Shown one piece after another: positions 1 through 9,058 of a stretch of 64,000 bases of DNA (positions are counted from its first letter, which is position 1; each line of letters opens with the position of its first letter). Position numbers and translations under genes: made by a program. Source of the DNA: Aquirufa aurantiipilula (lineage in GTDB: Bacteria > Bacteroidota > Bacteroidia > Cytophagales > Spirosomataceae); NCBI RefSeq assembly GCF_019923745.1, contig NZ_JAANOG010000004.1, positions 186,001-250,000 of the forward strand, in the 5' to 3' direction. Below the pieces are notes generated by a model. It ran no database searches. It had not been told where the DNA came from and saw only the letters and a program-made list of their open reading frames with translations.

Positions 1-44
1 GCAGCAATCTTGATGAATTCATTATATACGCTTTTAAATAGCAT
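1..44 (-). CDS. ABC transporter permease, N-terminal fragment (runs off window)
   Basis: An ATG at 44-42 on the minus strand opens a frame that stays open to the window edge and reads MLFKSVYNEFIKIAA. It overlaps the last 11 bases of the ATPase gene, as is usual for an ABC ATPase followed by its permease. Such permeases often start with a short amphipathic stretch of this kind before the first membrane segment. Only 14 codons are visible, so the call rests on context and the N-terminal style. Confidence 0.5.
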   Translation of the reverse strand, partial: MLFKSVYNEFIKIA

Positions 45-954
45 CTTGTTGGACAATTTTAATGAAATAATCTTCCAAACTGCGTTTGGACTCTAAGGAG
101 TAAATGGCAATTTCATGTGAATTCAAGAGCTGACTGATGCTTGGCACTTGATTTCGATTCAAATGAAATTCTAATTGATTTTCTCCTTTTACTTGTATTG
201 GAATATCAGGAAAAGCATTTTTCAGTACTTCCAATGCTTTTTGTTGCGGTTCAACCTCCAACCGAATGAAGAGGTTTTCTGTAGACATGAGTTCTTTCAC
301 GGAACCTTCTACGATGGATTTTCCTTTGTTGATGATGACCATCCGATTAGCAATCATTTCGATTTCACTTAAATCATGTGAAGAAAGCAAGATGGTTTTT
401 TGATGTTCTTCTTTTAATCTCAAAATCAAGTTTCTGATATCTATGATGCCTTGGGGATCTAATCCGGTGGTTGGTTCATCCAAGACGATCAAATCGGGAT
501 TGTGCAATAGCGTTTGCGCTATTCCTAACCTTTGCTTCATACCATGAGAAAAACCTCCCACTTTGTCGTGTTCTCGACCATTCAATCCCACAAAATCCAA
601 CATGGCATATATTTCTTTTTTGCTGGAATAGGTTCCTGAAATTCGGGCAAAAATATCCAGATTTCGGTAAGCGCTTAGGTATTTATAAAAATCGGGTTTT
701 TCGACTATGCTGCCCGTCCTGCGTAAAATTTCTTCACGATGGTTTTTGATAGGCAAATCAAATAAACGAATATCTCCTGAATCGGCTTTTATTAAGGATA
801 ACATGCAGCGCATGCTCGTGCTTTTTCCAGCCCCATTGGGTCCTAGAAATCCAAAAACATCACCTTTGAAGACCTGAAAGCTAACATCCTTCACCGCTTG
901 GAAAGTGCCAAAGCTTTTGGAAAGATGTTGTATGGATATGATGGACTCAGGCAT
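34..954 (-). CDS. ABC transporter ATP-binding protein
   Basis: This 306-residue protein is a complete ABC ATPase: Walker A GPNGAGKST at residues 38-46, signature FSHGM at 135-139, Walker B with catalytic Glu in LDEPTTGLDP at 158-167, and an H-loop in SSHD near 192. The domain order and the roughly 80-residue C-terminal extension fit the CcmA/bacitracin-type exporter ATPases (antibiotic, lipid or Na+ efflux). The substrate cannot be read from the sequence. The next gene on the strand starts inside its stop region and looks like the membrane permease, so the two probably form one exporter at the inner membrane. Confidence 0.92.
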   Translation of the reverse strand: MPESIISIQHLSKSFGTFQAVKDVSFQVFKGDVFGFLGPNGAGKSTSMRCMLSLIKADSGDIRLFDLPIKNHREEILRRTGSIVEKPDFYKYLSAYRNLDIFARISGTYSSKKEIYAMLDFVGLNGREHDKVGGFSHGMKQRLGIAQTLLHNPDLIVLDEPTTGLDPQGIIDIRNLILRLKEEHQKTILLSSHDLSEIEMIANRMVIINKGKSIVEGSVKELMSTENLFIRLEVEPQQKALEVLKNAFPDIPIQVKGENQLEFHLNRNQVPSISQLLNSHEIAIYSLESKRSLEDYFIKIVQQDAI

Positions 955-1000
955 GTAGGATGGAATATGCTTTTCTAACTAGCATTCCCTTGATATTGTT

Positions 1001-2020
1001 TTAAGAATCAAATTCTACAACCGCCTTGATGACTGCTTGCGCAGGATCTAAAAAGGATTCAAAATGAGTAGATACATCTTGAAATTTAGTGCGATGAGTA
1101 ATGAAGTCTTTGGTATGTATTAAACCTTTTTTCATACAATCCATCACCCATTCAAAATCGCTTCGTGTGGCATTTCTACTACTCATCAAAGTTCCCTCTC
1201 GCTTGTGAAATTCTGGATGGGAGAATTGAACATGGTCTAATTGTAAACCTACCAGAATGTATTTACCTCCGTGAGCCATGTACTGAAAACTAGAATCAAT
1301 AGCTTTTTTATTTCCTGTGGCATCAATGATGACTTGCGGCATATCACCCTGAGTGATTTCTTGCAAACGCGCCATCACATCCTCTTGACCCACTTGAATC
1401 GTATGTGAAATTCCCACTACATTTCTACTGAATTCCAATCTGCCTTCATTCACGTCTAAAGCAATCACTTGTCCGCCCGCAATGCGCGCCATTTCCATCA
1501 CTCCTAATCCAATAGGTCCAGCACCCACCACCAAGACCCAATCATTCTTTTTTATGTCTGCTCGTCGAACCCCATGGGCACCGATAGACAAAGGTTCTAA
1601 TAAGGTATATTCGTCTAGGCTGAGTTGTTCGTCATAGACCAAAGCTTCAATAGGAACTTGCAAATATTCTCGCATAGCGCCATCTTCATGTACGCCTAGT
1701 ACGCTAAGTGTCTGACAGCAATTGGTTTTACCTTGTCGACAAGCCACGCATTTTCCACAAGAATAGTAGGGAATGACACTAACGTTGGCTCCGATGGGAA
1801 TTTTAGATCCAGAACTAATCTCCACGATTTCACCTACAAATTCATGTCCTAAGATACGAGGGTAGGAAAAAAAGGGTTGTGTCCCTTCAAAAGCATGCAA
1901 ATCTGTTCCACAAATACCCACTTGTTTAATCTTAAGAATGGCCATGCCATCTTTCAATTTGGGTCTTTCAGACTCTTGGTATTTCCATTCAAATGGGGTG
2001 GTACAAACAAGTTCTTGCAT
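1001..2020 (-). CDS. Zinc-dependent alcohol dehydrogenase (MDR family)
   Basis: A 339-residue medium-chain dehydrogenase. The catalytic zinc ligands are visible as C37 (GICGTD), H59-E60 (GHE) and E142 (LEP); the structural zinc site is C88, C91, C94 and C101/C102. The NAD(P)-binding Rossmann motif GAGPIG is at 166-171. The set of motifs matches sorbitol/threonine/galactitol-type dehydrogenases that oxidise a secondary alcohol of a sugar or polyol. The gene starts 5 bases after the stop of the large DUF4965 protein, so the two are probably co-transcribed and act on products of the same substrate. The exact substrate is unknown. Confidence 0.88.
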   Translation of the reverse strand: MQELVCTTPFEWKYQESERPKLKDGMAILKIKQVGICGTDLHAFEGTQPFFSYPRILGHEFVGEIVEISSGSKIPIGANVSVIPYYSCGKCVACRQGKTNCCQTLSVLGVHEDGAMREYLQVPIEALVYDEQLSLDEYTLLEPLSIGAHGVRRADIKKNDWVLVVGAGPIGLGVMEMARIAGGQVIALDVNEGRLEFSRNVVGISHTIQVGQEDVMARLQEITQGDMPQVIIDATGNKKAIDSSFQYMAHGGKYILVGLQLDHVQFSHPEFHKREGTLMSSRNATRSDFEWVMDCMKKGLIHTKDFITHRTKFQDVSTHFESFLDPAQAVIKAVVEFDS

Positions 2021-2025
2021 AGCTT

Positions 2026-4479
2026 TTATCTCAATTTACGTTTTGCCCAACGCTGTTCTAACATTTTGATGAAGTAGCCGCCCACCACACTTCTAGCTTG
2101 GAAACCTACTTGTTTGCCATTAGTCGTTTCATGCCAATCGCTCAAAGGCACGCGTGATGAACTTTCTTGCATGAATTGATAGATAGGATGTACCAAAGCC
2201 TTGAATTCTTCGGGTTTGTCAGAAAGAGTGGCAGTCCACATGATCCAATCACTTTTGGTATAGGTTTTTCTACTGTCCAAAGGCAAACCGTAGGTGTTTT
2301 GCTTTTTCAAATAGTAAGCCATTTCTTTTTCGTACACATATCTCGGGAATAGATTGAGTCCTAATAATTTGTCCCAAACAAGGTTATACTTTTGACTCCA
2401 GGTATTGTTTTTGTTGAAAGTCAAGGCATAATGATCTCCTTCATCGGCCATTTCCATCCATTTTAAGGCATATTTTTTAGCAATACTTTGCATGGAGTCA
2501 GCAGTGCTTTTCAAACCCATTTGTCGGGCCATTTGAGCGTAAGATCCAATACCTACAATCGCTTTGATGGATAGATTTGCATTGCGGTCCAAATGTCCTG
2601 CAAAATCATCCGTACATAATTGATTGGCAGGATCTAAACCGTCCTTGACTAAAAAGTCCACCCAGCGGGTTAGGGTAGGCCAATGTGCTTTGGCGATTTG
2701 TGTGCTGTTTTCTTCCTTGCAAATAGCCGCAGTTAACAGAATCATATTTCCTGCTTCTTCCACCGGCATATCTTCCGGATAGGTTTGTCCATTCGCCAAA
2801 GGATAGGTACCAATGTCATGTGCCGGGAAAGGTTTTTTCCATTGGCCACTTTCGCTGTAATAAATCAAAGGCTCAACCATTCCACGCAGTAATTTAGTAT
2901 TGTATATAAGACTCAAAGGGGCAGAAGGATAAGTGACATCCACCGTCCAAATTGAACCATTACTGAAGTTTTCTTTTTGAGGGAAAAGCACCTCATTTTT
3001 TTCTCCTCGAACTAATTTATGTGCCGCTAGTGATTGTCGGTAGGCAGCAACACAAAGTTCCACATATTCTTTTCCTCCGGCTTGAAGCGCTTCTTGATAT
3101 AACTGTTTGTCGAAGTTTTTACATTGACTCAGAATACTCGGATATTCTTGCGCAGCTCTTAGAAGCAAATCATCCATGCTGGCAAAGTTCTTTTTCCACC
3201 AAGCTTGTAAATTTTTCTGGAAATACTGAATGGAATACAAATCATCATAAGCCAGCATGATGCTCGAATTTTGATTGGATTTAGTGGCGTTTACATCCCA
3301 TGAGGCAACCAAATAATCCGTACTTCCTGATTCGCCGGAAGGTTTTTTGCCATCGGCAAGGCTCATCAATTGAGATTGAGAAAGCGTCTTTAATTGCTGC
3401 TTAGCTTGATTAGTCGCTAAATAGGCATATCCCCAGTCGATTCGAACATCGTCGCCCACTTTATTGAGTACTTTTTGTTGACTGAGCCCCGTTTTCAAAT
3501 AGCGAACATTGCCTTTTTTGCCCGTACTTACTTGGACCATTTGTTCTTTTTCATTTTTAGCTATATCCGAAGACAGGCCAAAAGTGATTTTGGTTTTATG
3601 CGTTTTATTATCTGTGGATTGTATGCCAAAATTGATGTAAGAAACAGGTCTTGAAAGTAAATCAAGGTTGGATGCTAAGAGCGGAGAAAGGAAATTCACT
3701 TGTAATTTAACGGGTCCACAAGTGAACTGGTAGCTTGTCTGCGTAGCGGTGATTTGGACGGAGTTTTGTGTCGCTAGGTTCGACTGAGTGGAGCGAGTTT
3801 GTTTAGCAAAACCGGCATCTAGCCAAGAATTTCCTACGGGATTCATGCAATGAATAGCCAAGATGTTTTTGCCTTTTTTTAGCTTGCTTTTAATGATATC
3901 ACTAAGTGGATAGTCTTTCAATTGCTTGGTATGGCAGTTTTCGCACGAATAAACAGGGTATCCGTTTAGGTAAACTTCCACGTCATCATCATGGCGCAGT
4001 TGAAGGATTAGTTGATCAATGTCGATGTCTTGTAAATCAAAGGCACGTCTTACCCAAATGTTTTTGGTGTTCCAAGGCGTATTCCATTTGTTATCCCAAC
4101 CTTTACCAAAAGGTAGTTTGCCTTTATTCCAATAGGTATCATTGAAGTGGGAAGTCATCCAATCCTCGGCAGGTTTGGTTTCCGTGTATTGCACCTCGAT
4201 TGGCTGATTATTTTCGGCATGGGCAACAATGCCTGTGGAGGGATATTGCAAGGCACCCAGGAATTGATAGGTTTTTCCGTCCACTTCCAATAGGCCCACT
4301 AAAGATTGATCCGAACCTGTCCAATGCCGCGTGACAGACTGATTCAATTGATCTGTAAAAGACCAAACACTGAAATAGGGGTCATGGGTGATGAGCGGAT
4401 AGGCAGGAGCTTTATTGACTTGTGCTTGGGCAAAAAAGCCAAACAACGCTAAACTAGCGAACAGGAAAAATGATTTCAT
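2026..4479 (-). CDS. Glutaminase-family protein (DUF4965/DUF5127/DUF1793 type)
   Basis: An 817-residue exported protein. The first 19 residues form a signal peptide ending in AQAQ. Residues about 100-225 resemble a galactose-binding jelly-roll, and the rest matches my recollection of the Bacteroidota glutaminase A-like proteins with DUF5127, DUF4965 and a C-terminal alpha/alpha barrel (DUF1793); the conserved-looking blocks PSAPLSLIYNTKLLRGM, DGLDPANQLCTDDFAGH and WHETTNGKQVGFQARSVVGG lie in that part. Family members are annotated as glutaminases by similarity, but the barrel is glycosidase-like, so a carbohydrate activity is possible. It is followed closely by the zinc dehydrogenase. Confidence 0.8.
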   Translation of the reverse strand: MKSFFLFASLALFGFFAQAQVNKAPAYPLITHDPYFSVWSFTDQLNQSVTRHWTGSDQSLVGLLEVDGKTYQFLGALQYPSTGIVAHAENNQPIEVQYTETKPAEDWMTSHFNDTYWNKGKLPFGKGWDNKWNTPWNTKNIWVRRAFDLQDIDIDQLILQLRHDDDVEVYLNGYPVYSCENCHTKQLKDYPLSDIIKSKLKKGKNILAIHCMNPVGNSWLDAGFAKQTRSTQSNLATQNSVQITATQTSYQFTCGPVKLQVNFLSPLLASNLDLLSRPVSYINFGIQSTDNKTHKTKITFGLSSDIAKNEKEQMVQVSTGKKGNVRYLKTGLSQQKVLNKVGDDVRIDWGYAYLATNQAKQQLKTLSQSQLMSLADGKKPSGESGSTDYLVASWDVNATKSNQNSSIMLAYDDLYSIQYFQKNLQAWWKKNFASMDDLLLRAAQEYPSILSQCKNFDKQLYQEALQAGGKEYVELCVAAYRQSLAAHKLVRGEKNEVLFPQKENFSNGSIWTVDVTYPSAPLSLIYNTKLLRGMVEPLIYYSESGQWKKPFPAHDIGTYPLANGQTYPEDMPVEEAGNMILLTAAICKEENSTQIAKAHWPTLTRWVDFLVKDGLDPANQLCTDDFAGHLDRNANLSIKAIVGIGSYAQMARQMGLKSTADSMQSIAKKYALKWMEMADEGDHYALTFNKNNTWSQKYNLVWDKLLGLNLFPRYVYEKEMAYYLKKQNTYGLPLDSRKTYTKSDWIMWTATLSDKPEEFKALVHPIYQFMQESSSRVPLSDWHETTNGKQVGFQARSVVGGYFIKMLEQRWAKRKLR

Positions 4480-4608
4480 AGGAAAGGTTTACGAAATTAA
4501 AGATAGGAAGATTCCAAGCATCTACAAAAGTCTAAAAAAATATCGATCTACTGATAATCTGTTGGGAGATCCCCGTGATTTTGACTGAAAAATGCTAGGT
4601 TTGCACCT

Positions 4609-4641
4609 AACGCTGTCAAGGTTTTAAACCTTGACAGCGTT
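4609..4641. repeat. 33-bp dispersed palindrome, copy 1
   Basis: A perfect inverted repeat with 16-bp arms (outer part AACGCTGTCAAGG) around one central base. The same element occurs at 24265-24297 and 36552-36584. It lies between the DUF4965 gene (start 4479) and glmS (end 4798). Confidence 0.85.
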
Positions 4642-4704
4642 GGTGGAAATCCTGTGAATTCCGCTTTTGCCATGCCCTTCGGAACATGTCGAACAAGCAT
4701 TTAA

Positions 4705-4743
4705 GCTAAAAAACGTTGGCTGAGGTTCTCGAAGCCAACGTTT
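4705..4743 (-). terminator. Rho-independent terminator of glmS
   Basis: Read on the minus strand, 55 bases after the glmS stop, an 11-bp stem (AAACGTTGGCT with its complement) closes an 11-base loop and is followed by six T. The loop itself contains GAG/CTC that could pair. A partial copy of the loop and right arm (GCTGAGGCTCTCGAAGCC) recurs at 4768-4785, so this 318-base gap holds three structured segments and no gene. Confidence 0.75.
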
Positions 4744-4797
4744 AATTTTCAATGAGGTTCTCAATTTGCTGAGGCTCTCGAAGCCAACCCTTCCAAA

Positions 4798-6633
4798 CTA
4801 TTCCACCGTCACACTCTTAGCCAAATTCCTTGGCTTATCGACATCCAATCCGCGTAATACGCCGATGTAGTACGACATTAACTGGGTAGGAATGACCGTT
4901 AATAAAGGCGCTAATAATTCATCGGTTTCTGGGACTTCCATCACATGATCCGATACGCCTCGGATGGCCGTGTCGTCCGGATTGATGATGGCTATCACTT
5001 TGCCTTTGCGGGCTTTGATTTCCTGTATGTTGCTGACAATCTTATCGTAATATTTGTCTTTGGTAGCAATGAATAAAGTTGGTAAGGTCTCGTCCACTAA
5101 GGCGATAGGGCCATGTTTTACCTCTCCCGATGGATATCCCGAACATGGGATATAACTCACTTCTTTCAATTTCAAGGCGGCCTCCAAGGCTACCGGGAAA
5201 TTATAGCCCCTTCCTAAAAACAAGAAGTTATTCGCTTCAGCATAAACTTGAGCGACTTCTTTTATCAATTCATGAGAGGATAAAATCACCTGAACCTTCT
5301 CTGGGATTTGAGACAATTCCACTAAATAATGCTTGTAATCCGCATCGGATAATGTTTGCTTGGCTTTACCAATTTTCAAAGCCATCATGGCCAACACGGT
5401 TAATTGGGCCGTAAAGGCTTTGGTACTAGCTACGCCAATCTCCGGTCCTGCATGAGTGTAAGCTCCTGCATGGGAAAGTCTTGCGATAGAGGAGCCTACC
5501 GCGTTCACTACGCCAAAAATAAAGGCTCCTTGTTCCTTGGCTCGTTCGATCGCCACCAAAGTATCTGCCGTTTCACCACTTTGGGAGATCGCTATAATCA
5601 CATCCCCAGAATGTATGATGGGATTACGGTATCGGAACTCAGAAGCATATTCTACTTCCACAGGAATCCGACAAATCGTTTCGATCATGTATTCAGCAAT
5701 TAGGCCAGCATGCCAACTAGTTCCGCAGGCCACAATGATGATGCGTTTCGCTTGGGTGAACACCGATAAATGTTGGTCTACACCCGCTAAGGTTAAACTT
5801 AAGCTAGCTACATCCAGTCGACCTCGTAAACAATCCGTTAAACTGGCTGGCTGATCAAAGATTTCTTTCAACATGAAATGATCAAAGCCTCCTTTTTCAA
5901 TTTGAGCCAATTCCATATCCAATTGTTGGATATAAGGTGTTACAGGCTCATTACCTAGATTTTTTAAGATGATGTCATCTTTGGAAATAATAGCCAATTC
6001 ATAATCATTGACATAAATAACACTCTTGGTATATTCAATGATGGGAGAGGCGTCTGAAGCCAAAAAGTGTTCTCCTTCTCCTACACCAATCACTAGAGGA
6101 CTACCTTTTCGGGCAGCAATTAATCGGTCTGGATAACCCTCTTCCAATACAATGATGACATAGGCCCCAACCACCCTTTTCAAGGCAATGCGCATGGCCT
6201 CTTCTAAGGTTGAATTATTATTGATTTGAATGTCTTCAATGAAATTAACCAATACTTCAGTATCAGTCTCACTTTTGAAAGTATAGCCTTTTTGGATTAA
6301 TTCAGCTTTTAATGAGGCATAGTTTTCGATGATGCCATTGTGCACCAAAGTGATTTTGCCACTATTGGATTGGTGTGGATGGGCATTGGCATCAGTAGGT
6401 TCTCCGTGAGTAGCCCAACGCGTATGACCAATTCCAGCATGTGCTTCTTGTAAAATAGGGGCATCCCAAGTCTCTAATTCACTGACTCTACCCTTCTTTT
6501 TGTAAGATTCAATTTGTTTGCCAAATAAGGCAATTCCCGAACTATCGTAGCCTCTATATTCTAATCTTTTTAAACCTTTTAAAATGATAGGATAGGCTGC
6601 TTGATGACCTATATATGCTACGATTCCACACAT
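4798..6633 (-). CDS. glmS: Glutamine--fructose-6-phosphate aminotransferase (isomerizing)
   Basis: Full-length 611-residue GlmS. It makes glucosamine-6-phosphate from fructose-6-phosphate and glutamine, the first step to UDP-GlcNAc for peptidoglycan and lipopolysaccharide. The N-terminal Ntn glutaminase begins MCGIVAYIG with the catalytic Cys2, followed by GHTRWATHG near residue 73. Two SIS sugar-phosphate domains follow (ACGTSWHAG near 302, ISQSGETADT near 350), and the protein ends with the family's LAKSVTVE tail. The gene is single, with its own terminator downstream. No glmS ribozyme-like structure was recognised in the 264 bases upstream. Confidence 0.98.
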   Translation of the reverse strand: MCGIVAYIGHQAAYPIILKGLKRLEYRGYDSSGIALFGKQIESYKKKGRVSELETWDAPILQEAHAGIGHTRWATHGEPTDANAHPHQSNSGKITLVHNGIIENYASLKAELIQKGYTFKSETDTEVLVNFIEDIQINNNSTLEEAMRIALKRVVGAYVIIVLEEGYPDRLIAARKGSPLVIGVGEGEHFLASDASPIIEYTKSVIYVNDYELAIISKDDIILKNLGNEPVTPYIQQLDMELAQIEKGGFDHFMLKEIFDQPASLTDCLRGRLDVASLSLTLAGVDQHLSVFTQAKRIIIVACGTSWHAGLIAEYMIETICRIPVEVEYASEFRYRNPIIHSGDVIIAISQSGETADTLVAIERAKEQGAFIFGVVNAVGSSIARLSHAGAYTHAGPEIGVASTKAFTAQLTVLAMMALKIGKAKQTLSDADYKHYLVELSQIPEKVQVILSSHELIKEVAQVYAEANNFLFLGRGYNFPVALEAALKLKEVSYIPCSGYPSGEVKHGPIALVDETLPTLFIATKDKYYDKIVSNIQEIKARKGKVIAIINPDDTAIRGVSDHVMEVPETDELLAPLLTVIPTQLMSYYIGVLRGLDVDKPRNLAKSVTVE

Positions 6634-6897
6634 GCGATATAAAATTTATAATTGAATTATTTCTCTTTAGGCAATTGGAAGATAATTATCCGAACCGCCA
6701 AATTACCCAAATTTCATTTATTTTACCAAGTTTACTGGTATTAAATTACCGATTGGAGATTTCAATAATAGTACTTTTTTTATATGTTCGCTAAATGGCT
6801 TAGAGCAAATGCTAATGCTTTTTCAATATCTTCATTTTTCCTTAAAATGATACCATAGGATAGCCTATTTTCTTATTTAAAGGTCCAAATAAGGTAT

Positions 6898-7767
6898 TTA
6901 TTTTTTCTTTTTCTTCTTGAATAGACAATCTTCGGGTTTCGATTTAACGAAGTACGTTTTATAATTCAAGGCTTCTGGATTCATACAACCTTCCAAATTC
7001 AGGATTTCAATGTTCTTGAATTCTACCGGATGACTTTCGCTTTGTAATGAAATACTTCCTTCTTTGATAAGCTCACCAGATTTGCCAAAAATCACATCTT
7101 GCCCACTTACATTTCCACCTCCTACTTGTGGTCTCTGATACGCTAAAACCTCTTTACCATTGGAATAATGACGAATCAAAGAATCCCCTAAAACAAGCAC
7201 CTCCGCCTGTACCCACTGATCCCCATGAAAGGTATCTGATTGTGAATTAATGCAATGAGGAGTAAATAACTTGCCATTCATTTCTACGTTAGTACCTGGG
7301 GTACATAAATTACAAGTAGTTCTTTTATCCTTACCGTTGCCTCCCAATAATTGTACTTCAATGGACACCGGAAAGTCTTGTTTCAAACCCATGCTTTCAG
7401 CGGTTTGCCCATGCACCATGATACCACTATTTCTGATAGCCCAACCTGGTCCTTTGATGGCCTGTTCTCCTACAAAGCGGTAATTCAAACGGATACGGTA
7501 ATAGCCGAATTTTTTCTTGTAAAACAAGTGACCAAATCGTTCATCAAAATTGGGATAGGCCGCAGAATCATAGCGTACAACTAATTTTCCATCCTCCACG
7601 CGAAAGGTATTTCCGTAATTGACTCCGGCAGGAGAATTGCGGATTTTAGGTGTCCAATTATTTAGGTCCTTACCATTGAACATGGATTCCCAAGCTTCTT
7701 TGGAAGCATTTTGGGCTTGTGATTGGAAAGCAAAGATGCTTAGGAGTAATAATAATTTAATTTTCAT
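6898..7767 (-). CDS. DUF1080 (3-keto-disaccharide hydrolase-like) secreted protein
   Basis: 289 residues with an 18-residue signal peptide ending QSQAQ. The fold is the concanavalin-like DUF1080 domain, recognised from WESMFNGKDLNNW near the start, GWAIRNSGIMVHGQ, and the closing GSISLQSESHPVEFKNIEIL. Characterised relatives cleave 3-keto-glycosides; this has not been shown for this protein. The C-terminus has an odd seven-Lys tail (KKKKKKK within the last eight residues) preceded by a Cys-containing segment. The start overlaps the end of the haloperoxidase-like gene by 11 bases, so it is the last gene of the SusCD-linked operon. Confidence 0.85.
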   Translation of the reverse strand: MKIKLLLLLSIFAFQSQAQNASKEAWESMFNGKDLNNWTPKIRNSPAGVNYGNTFRVEDGKLVVRYDSAAYPNFDERFGHLFYKKKFGYYRIRLNYRFVGEQAIKGPGWAIRNSGIMVHGQTAESMGLKQDFPVSIEVQLLGGNGKDKRTTCNLCTPGTNVEMNGKLFTPHCINSQSDTFHGDQWVQAEVLVLGDSLIRHYSNGKEVLAYQRPQVGGGNVSGQDVIFGKSGELIKEGSISLQSESHPVEFKNIEILNLEGCMNPEALNYKTYFVKSKPEDCLFKKKKKK

Positions 7768-9058
7768 GTTTCAATAAGGTTAAAAAATGTTTGCCTAAAA
7801 TTCGGCCTTGGGTTTGTCCGGCTTCTATACCATCCATGTAATGAATTCCACCGTAAAAACGGGAAATACTAGCCTCTTGAGCAGCCGCTTCAAAAGAAGT
7901 AAAAGAACGGTCATGGATGTCATAACGTTTTTCTACAGTATCTGTATAGGCAAAATTAGGACCAAAGAAATGGGTTAAGACAATAGCCGCTGTTGTAGAA
8001 ACCGTGGAATGTCCACTCGGATATTCTGGGAAAGGTGGTGTTTGTAAAAAGGGCTTCCAAGTTGGGTCGATTAATTTGCGGATGGCGGTTTCCGGTCTGA
8101 TACGGTGGCTGTGGTATTTTTCTCTCCAACATAACCAAAAGGCATCCATTAAACTGGTTGCTAGGGCTGTTCTGATGGCTAAACTTTCTCCAAATTTTAA
8201 TTGCTTTTTGGCACTAGCTATTCCCGCAATACCCATCCAATGGGCTCCAGGAGATATTTTTTTCATACCAATCAATAAATGGCCTTGGTCATTCAGTGCA
8301 AAGGGATTACAATCCCAAAAGGCTGCAATTTTTAGATTTTCTTCCGACTTGTTTGCCTCATAAACCGCTTTACTTAAAGCATAGAAGTTAGAGGAATTGG
8401 ATTCTGAATAAGGAGCTGGTGCAGGAATTTCCTCTATCTTATTGGTGTCTAAACTAAAACTTCTTATGCGATAAAAGTAGGGTTCAACCGCCGGGAAATA
8501 TCCTGGAGGCGTACTATACCAAGAGCCAGCCGTTTTCTTGGGAGTATACTTTGGGAAATTACTGAGTTTATTATAGCCATCTGCTTTGGCATAGGCTAAA
8601 ATAACCTTTGCCACAGCTTGCGCTTTTTGGGTAGAACTTTCAATTACTTCATTTGATAAACCTAATTGACGACATGAATCAATATAACGCGATTCAAATT
8701 CTTTCATTCGGCCACCGGAAGGTTGCATCTTTTGAGAGACTTCCATCATGGCCAATACGGCTGTGAATTCTGGGGCTTCTAGGGATTTATCTGGTGTGAA
8801 AGAAGGATAGGCGTTGAACTGTTTTTGAAATGCATTCAAGCTTGAATCCGCTTCCGTCATGACCTGATAGCCAGCTAAACAAGCATAAGAGAAAAAGCGC
8901 ATGGCCAATGGTGGATTACTGACATCATGAATCATCATTTCAGTCATTTCTTGGACCACTTTATCTATTTCGGTCCCCGAAAATTGGATTTTCTTAGACT
9001 CTGAAGTACAAGCCCAACAAGCCAAAAAGGATAGAAAGAGGATGATTTTTTTCATCAT
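7757..9058 (-). CDS. PAP2 / vanadium-dependent haloperoxidase-like lipoprotein
   Basis: The start is set at 9058, where ATGATGA overlaps the stop of the upstream gene by four bases; from there the protein begins MMKKIILFLSF and has a lipoprotein cysteine at residue 17. The phosphatase/haloperoxidase pocket is present in order: KYHSHRIRP, then PSGHS, then SRFYGGIHY, which supply the Lys, Arg, Ser, Gly, His, Arg and His ligands of the oxyanion site. Family members act as vanadium haloperoxidases or as acid phosphatases; sequence alone does not separate them. In Bacteroidota these genes are often found beside FG-GAP/UnbV genes, as here. Longer forms starting further upstream lie inside the neighbour and lack a signal peptide. 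Confidence 0.88.
   Translation of the reverse strand: MMKKIILFLSFLACWACTSESKKIQFSGTEIDKVVQEMTEMMIHDVSNPPLAMRFFSYACLAGYQVMTEADSSLNAFQKQFNAYPSFTPDKSLEAPEFTAVLAMMEVSQKMQPSGGRMKEFESRYIDSCRQLGLSNEVIESSTQKAQAVAKVILAYAKADGYNKLSNFPKYTPKKTAGSWYSTPPGYFPAVEPYFYRIRSFSLDTNKIEEIPAPAPYSESNSSNFYALSKAVYEANKSEENLKIAAFWDCNPFALNDQGHLLIGMKKISPGAHWMGIAGIASAKKQLKFGESLAIRTALATSLMDAFWLCWREKYHSHRIRPETAIRKLIDPTWKPFLQTPPFPEYPSGHSTVSTTAAIVLTHFFGPNFAYTDTVEKRYDIHDRSFTSFEAAAQEASISRFYGGIHYMDGIEAGQTQGRILGKHFLTLLKHEN

Noticed and set aside
6634-6897. glmS ribozyme upstream of glmS
   Set aside because: No recognisable conserved core, and this ribozyme is mainly known from Firmicutes.
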